From NCBI RefSeq assembly GCF_032362555.1, contig NC_083508.1:6911001-6975000 (forward strand): a stretch of 64,000 nucleotides of DNA, read 5' to 3'. The notes beneath the pieces are model-generated. The model had not been told where the DNA came from. It was given only the letters and a program-made list of their open reading frames with translations, and searched no databases. The translations under genes were made by a program, and so were the position numbers. This document shows, in pieces, positions 58,801 to 64,000 of the stretch. Source of the DNA: Amyelois transitella (taxonomy: Eukaryota > Arthropoda > Insecta > Lepidoptera > Pyralidae). Each line of letters begins with the position of its first letter. Positions within the stretch are counted from its first letter, which is position 1.

Positions 58801-59577
58801 TACCTTTATCAATGTAACCCAGTACTTAAAGACGGCCATGATCCACGTGTATATTAGTCTATGAATTTCTTCTACAATTTCCAATTATAAGTATTTACTG
58901 GATGGCATTATTCTTCAAATAAATTGTGTAAAAATAATGAAAAGTTCTAAGTAGCTTAAAAATAATTGGCATAATTACAGAGGCATATCTACGATAGTAG
59001 TTATTCCACCGGCAGCTGCCGCTCTCGTAGCAGTTTCGAACCCCTCCCATGCTGTGCGTCCAGGTTCATTCACGTGGACATGAGAGTCCACCACTCCAGC
59101 GAGCAACGCCCACTCACCACCGTCAATTATCTGGAATCAGAATCACATTAAAACCCTTACAATACATAACCTAGGTGAGGTTTCATTCTATTTGGTTAGG
59201 CCAAACAATTGGTTCGACTGTCATCTTTATTCGAAAATAACTGTTAAAAATATTCCTTTTTTCTTTACCTATATAATTACACAAATCTTCAAAAAAAGTA
59301 TGTCTTTATTGATTCTCCATCGCAATATAAAAGTTATGTAATGTACAATCTTCTTCAGTCACTTCGTTGATCTACATCTTAGTGAAGGTACCTTTAACAT
59401 TTAAGGTACATATTTCCTTACCTTAATATTATCATTATTGCCAATAAATTTGTCAACATCTTTTCTTGTTAGAATTTTTTCAATTATCCCATCACTGACC
59501 ACTATTCCTCCGTCTATTATTTCACTTTCAGTTACAATACGCTTACTTAAAAACAACTGGCGACCTTCCGAAGCCAT
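55822..59577 (-). CDS. Allantoinase, copy B, no signal peptide
   Basis: Ten exons, from the ATG: 59422-59577, 58979-59130, 58468-58582, 58012-58158, 57600-57657, 57418-57511, 56989-57202, 56501-56630, 56101-56306, 55822-55950; 466 residues with consistent phases. Metal ligands are intact: His69/His71, Lys156 (GFKCFL), His192 (FHAE), His248 (VHVSS) and Asp330 (SDHSP). Six exons have exactly the same length as in copy A (152, 115, 147, 214, 130 and 206 bp), showing tandem duplication. The start [15 protein letters not shown] corresponds to residue 26 or so of copy A, so this copy is predicted cytosolic. After FHAE it has a lysine run (AKKKKTKK) where copy A has an asparagine/cysteine segment. 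The exon 7 acceptor (TTTAAG) is weak. Confidence 0.9.
58312..58415 (-). repeat. Family A tail fragment
   Basis: CCTTACGGGGTAGGCAGAGCC and TAGGCCATGTTCCGCTG match the tail half of family A in reverse. It is in intron 3 of allantoinase B. Confidence 0.7.
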
Positions 59578-60834
59578 TATAGACTTAATACTCGTTAACT
59601 CTACCTTTAACTAATTAGATACCTAGAGGTATTATGATTATTGTGTTAATGTAAACACAAATAACTTAAGCAACTTACTGTCACGCTAACAATGAGCGGT
59701 ACAAACCAAGTAAGTACCTATTACTTACGTCTATAGACTTCAGATAACTTATCACGATAGAATGAAGAGTATTATTTTGGTAACTGATATCCGCTGCACC
59801 AATTGAACGAGTTAAAATCATCTTGTATTGGGACATTGTAGGTCAAGCCAGCCACGGGAATATTATTCAATTTCAATGTAATAAATAATATATTTCAAAA
59901 GTATTCTATATAGTGCTGTGTATAAATGTAACATCAGCTTATCATATTTTATTTCTATTCAAATTGGAATACTTTGTTTATTTTTACTATACTAATTGAT
60001 TTTATCTGAGCTTGTTTGTGTTCTAAGAGATATAGTCGATTTGTAATTGTTGTGCATTTGTTTAGAATTAAGGGATTATCTTCAAAAATATAAATGTAAC
60101 AATTTACAAATCACCAACAATTCCTACCTCGGCTATGTACCAATGACTATGTATGCAACCGGAACTAAATCCAGCAGGAAGAACTATTTACAAGGTATAC
60201 CTACTTATACGCGCATGTTTTTATTTTGCTTCATTCTTTTTTTACTTCTCTTTTTTCTTCAACTTACATCAACTTTAATAAAAGTAATGAGTAAAGTATT
60301 TATTATTTCAAAATTGACATTTAATGTCATTAACTAAAAAAAAAACAATATTAGTAATTTTATTGGATACCAAACTCAAGAAATAAGTCAAAACATCCTG
60401 TAGGTATTTTACTAACAAAATCGACATTGAAGAATCGTCTCATTGTAAAGGGACAGGCGACTGTTGTTTTTATCAGTTTCGCACGGTTTCCATAAAGAAT
60501 ATATTTTGTATGCAAACCCATACTTCGGGAATAAAATATCTAAATAATACTCATTAAAATATTTATTAAAATTTATTGCATGATTGGTTTAAACGAAATC
60601 ACCTTACAAACAGACAAAGGCGGAGGGCAACTTTATGCCGTAGAGATACACTGATATAAAGATAACATGTCTTGATTCGGATAGAGCCAATAATTTTACT
60701 TGACGAGCATAAATTGGGAGTCCTGCCTGGCGAAAGGTCAAGTTGAGAGTGCCCTTGAACGACGACTATTAGTGTTATTTGATACCTACTTGATATATAC
60801 TCCTTGATATATATAGAAGAGATGTGATACTGAT
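59578..60834. other. Upstream of allantoinase B, no further gene recognised
   Basis: The promoter of copy B should be here. An open frame at 60047-60337 (+) ends in a low-complexity phenylalanine/leucine run and has no other support. No repeat family was identified. Confidence 0.4.
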
Positions 60835-61097
60835 GTGCCGTGTGGCTCCCGGCACCAATACAAAAAAGAATAGGACCACTCCATCTGTTTCCCATGGATG
60901 TCGTAAAAGGCGACTAAGGGATAGGCTTAAAAACTTGGGATTCTCTTTTTAGGCGATAGCCTAGCTACCTGTCACCATTTGAATCTCAATTCTATCATTA
61001 AACCAAATAGCTGAACGTGTCCATTCAGTCTTTTCAAGACTGTTGGCTCTGTCTACCCCGCAAGGGATATAGACGTGACCATATGTATGTATGTATA
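60835..61097 (+). repeat. Family A SINE-like repeat, full length
   Basis: It runs from GCCGTGTGGCTCCCGGCACC to a TATGTATGTATATG tail, with all internal blocks present. Confidence 0.9.
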
Positions 61098-61592
61098 TGA
61101 TACTGATGAAGAATGCTCCACATTCCGTGGACAGCCAAACGCACTAATCTCTCCATATTACATATTGCGGTAACGAACTTGACAACCAACAGCGCCTCTC
61201 CACATTAGGCCTCCACCGGATTCTCCAATTCTTTAATCACAATAATTGAAAGGAGTCCTAAACGATGGTCTGAGGAACTCCAAATGCCGATGACTCAAGC
61301 TCTCCATCAGAGAACATCATCTAATCAACGTCAACAAAAATACAATTATAAAGAGCCCTAAAAGATACTTTTCTGTCTATATTTTAGCTATTTTATTAAA
61401 AAATTTGGAAAAGAAAATGCAATATTCAAATATGCCGCCAAAACGCAACTTTTAGCAATATGGCGGCCATGGCATGCAGTGACGTAGATTTCGCATAAAT
61501 ATTATATAGAGCTTGTTGGTGTTTTGAATAGTTTTGATTTTCTCTTGTATTATATTAACTTGTGCCACGTCATATGTGTGAAAATTATTAAA
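61098..61592. other. Intergenic, unassigned
   Basis: No coding signal. The bases 61430-61592, just before the THAP-like fragment, contain ATGGCGGCCATGG and read like a promoter region. Confidence 0.35.
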
Positions 61593-61643
61593 ATGAGTTC
61601 CTATAAATGTTGTGCAGTGCCTCAATGCACTAATACAAATTAA
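61593..61643 (+). pseudogene. N-terminal fragment resembling a THAP zinc-finger domain
   Basis: ATG to TAA encodes only 16 residues, MSSYKCCAVPQCTNTN. The CCAVPQCTN spacing is the usual start of a THAP domain (C-x2-4-C). The stop comes straight after, and no continuation was found downstream. It may be a remnant of a THAP-containing transposon or gene. Confidence 0.45.
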
Positions 61644-61985
61644 TACACTTTTGGTAGGTTTCGACTGTCAGCTTTCTCGAAGTTGGTTTCCATTATTAAC
61701 TACCTATGTTATCTGAGCAACGCTGAGCGACCCAACACTTATAAAATCTTGAAAAACAATATCGAACACCAAAACACGGTACGATCCACAGTTTGTTTAT
61801 GCGTAATCTATGTCATAATAGAAATAGCCAATCACGGTCGTTTTTAGTCACGTAACAGCTGCATAAAAAAACCTTATTTTCGTAATTACAAAACGTTCCA
61901 AAATAATAATATTAAGACTGATGACATAAAAGAAATGTAAATTTATATTACACTCAAATAGCCTATTGATAACTATATAAATGTA

Positions 61986-62331
61986 TCTTCTTCCTCCTGG
62001 CTTTAGTTCCGGGGGTTCCCGAGGTTTGAGCATGAATCCTGAATTGGATGAGTCAGGTTTTTCACGAGCGACTGACCTACGCTACGCAACCTGAGCAGTA
62101 TCGATGATGGTTGCTCTACCAGCTGCCTGTGTTCAGATTTCATCACGATATTTTCCATCACCGTAAGAGCGTCGGTTATTATTCAAAGAAATGTACATAA
62201 TTTCGAAAAAAATCATTGGTACCTATGTGGGTACCAATGATTTATTTCGAAATTATGTATGGTGGGCATTTGAACCTGTGCCTGGTATGTGCATTTAACC
62301 GGCACCGTACCGAATTGCCCATCGACGCACT
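61986..62331 (-). repeat. SINE family C, reverse copy with a hairpin
   Basis: CTTCTTCCTCCTGGC (tail) leads through GTAAGAGCGTCGG to a head region near GAATTGCCCATCGACGCAC. A hairpin at 62194-62259 interrupts the usual order. Confidence 0.65.
62194..62259. repeat. 30-bp inverted repeat around a 6-base loop
   Basis: Bases 62194-62223 and 62230-62259 are reverse complements with one mismatch (core ATCATTGGTACC). The loop is TATGTG. Confidence 0.9.
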
Positions 62332-63943
62332 ATGTGTCATTGGATCTAATTCATTTTAAGAAATTTCAAACCAATAAAAAAACACCCATGTGTATACTCA
62401 TAAAAAATTTAAATGATCGTTTTGTCGATAACAATAGTGCCTTTGTATTTAATTGCATTTCAAATGTTTTGCGCGTGGGTGATCGACGACTTAGTAATCG
62501 TAAGTAGTTGACGAATCGTCCCAAATGTCAACGGCTTGCCTTGAACTTGATTGTGAGGACGCGAGATGCTCCCGGCCGCTACCCTTTAGCTGAACATCAC
62601 TTGTTTGCCTCAAGACCTAGTTTACCATATCTACAATAACCGGTCCTATCATCTAGACTTCTTAAGGACAATGTAATCCCTGCAGTACTATAACAATAAA
62701 ATGAGGCTTCATCGGACACCTGTCCTGTAGGATTAACTTACGATCTGTACAGTTACCTATCTTTTCCCTGAGAATTTTATGTCCATGCCTTGTTAAAAAG
62801 GCGATGAATATGAATAACTTTTTAATTTTTTATCAAATTATCTCGAAACCTATTAAGTAATCTTCCATAGTGTCAAGATCAATCACTATAGCAATTAGAT
62901 TTTTTTTAATAGTTATTAACTTCTTATCACTTTGAACCAATATTCATCTCTGTAATCAGGTGTCGAGTACGAGTTCAGTAAAAGCACGATGATTTTTAGG
63001 GCTTAAAAGGTAAAAACGGGCTGTCTGTATATCCGCTTGTCTGCCACCAGGCTGTATCTCATAAACAATGATAGCTAGAAAGCAGTTTTTTTTTAATTTA
63101 TTTATTTCCGTTCCCGCTATAACACAACGAATTTTTGTCGTATTTTTTTGCTTCATATTAATAACGGTAACAAGTAGACGCTTAAAATTTTCATGGAATA
63201 TTTACTTGTATATTTACCTTTAAAAATAAATAATTAAATAACAATACAGTCATTTTTAAAAGGGGGCTCCTATACAACAAACGTATTGTCTATCGACAGC
63301 GCCATCTAATTCTGAACTTATTTGAATTGGACATGCAACGTGGTATGTATTGATTGCGTCGTAGTTGTACCGATTTGCGCTAGATGGCGTTGTTATAAAA
63401 ACTTAAGAAATTGCATGGTCGGCATTTAGATCAACTTCAACAAACAGGTAAAAACGCGCGATCGTGCGCTAGTCCTTGGCCAGGTTTTGTAGGTAAATTA
63501 CGAGAACAAACTTCGACCCCACTTGTCGAAGGTGGTTCTCAACATAAATTTACTTCGGCTAGAACACTAGAAATGCGACGAGTTCATTAACGACGACCTC
63601 CTCATAGCTGGGTCACTTGTCCAGGTCAACTGTGACAATACCAATTTCAGGGTCCATTAAGTCAACGTACAGTTAGGTGGCGGCAATGTGGGGACACAAT
63701 GCGAGTGACATTGGCGGGAAGAAAGGAAGAATCGCGGCGTGCATGCTAATGCAGCGCCCAGTGCGCCAGCGCACCAAGGAGCCGTTGTCGTGTACTTGGA
63801 CCTCATCACCTAGCTAATAAATACAGGGGTAGCAAACTGTTTAATTTTTTCCAGATTTTAAAGTTTTACACTTACCTACCTATAAGTTGGTAGTTATATT
63901 ACAATTACATACACTGTAATTATACTTCGGTGAATAGTGATGA
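62332..63943. other. Intergenic, no gene recognised
   Basis: A segment at 63033-63090 (CACCAGGCTGTATCTCAT, GATAGCTAGAA) repeats that at 4507-4575. CAGCGCCATCTA near 63298 and TAGATGGCGTTG near 63382 form a spaced inverted pair. The 63700-63830 stretch is richer in GC with a short ATG frame, and could be an exon of a neighbouring gene, but nothing supports it. Confidence 0.4.
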
Positions 63944-63945
63944 CT

Positions 63946-64000
63946 GAAGAGCGTCGGTGGTCGAATCGGTCAAGATCCAGCTCGAATCGAATTCGAATCC
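63946..64000 (+). repeat. SINE family C head, cut by the window end
   Basis: GAAGAGCGTCGGTGGTCGAA and AATTCGAATCC are the A-box and B-box parts of the family C head. Confidence 0.7.

Noticed and set aside
60047-60337. 96-codon plus-strand frame as a membrane protein
   Set aside because: The hydrophobic end is a T-rich low-complexity run, with no start context, splice sites or homology.

Overview
This is a eukaryotic nuclear window, almost certainly from a moth or butterfly (Lepidoptera). The DNA is AT-rich. Genes are split by GT-AG introns. The introns and spacers carry repeats typical of lepidopteran genomes: short interspersed repeats ending in (TATG)n, tRNA-headed SINEs, small Helitrons ending CTAG, mariner relics, 5'-truncated LINEs and a Gypsy LTR element. 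There is no operon, ribosome binding site, CRISPR array or prokaryotic feature. All exon models below were built by hand from splice consensus, phase continuity and protein family similarity; no search or transcript was available.

Layout. (1) 1494-2732 (+): last two exons of an M14 zinc carboxypeptidase whose active site looks altered. (2) 3262-4446 (-): a decayed mariner element. (3) 5937-8107 (+): a four-exon gene for a 216-residue SAM-domain protein with a C-terminal tail anchor, resembling the C-terminal half of the piRNA factor GASZ/ASZ1. (4) 8.1-11.1 kb: repeats, including a MITE with perfect 34-bp inverted repeats. (5) 11448-25901 (+): a 15-exon gene for a Sidestep-family immunoglobulin receptor of about 939 residues. 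Its fourth intron holds a complete Gypsy retrotransposon (15094-20659) with LTRs of equal length and apparently identical sequence. (6) 26589-39785 (-): a complete 24-exon nucleoporin Nup155 (Drosophila Nup154) gene of about 1362 residues, converging on the Sidestep gene. Its penultimate exon is embedded in a 173-bp tandem array. (7) 39.8-45.7 kb: LINE fragments, a Helitron end and an isolated 3' exon of an unrecognised gene with a GPI-anchor-like tail. (8) 45833-53313 and 55822-59577 (both -): two tandem allantoinase genes with the same core exon structure; one has a predicted signal peptide and the other does not. An open LINE reverse-transcriptase frame lies antisense in an intron of the first. 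(9) 59.6-64 kb: repeats, a THAP-like fragment and no convincing gene.

The genes do not form one pathway. The allantoinase pair belongs to purine (uric acid) breakdown, Nup155 to the nuclear pore scaffold, the Sidestep-like protein to cell-surface recognition in axon guidance, and the SAM protein possibly to piRNA biology on mitochondria. Points most worth following are the allantoinase duplication with differing N-termini, the Nup155 exon array with repeated splice donors, the apparently fresh Gypsy insertion 36 bp from a splice acceptor, and the carboxypeptidase with substituted catalytic residues.
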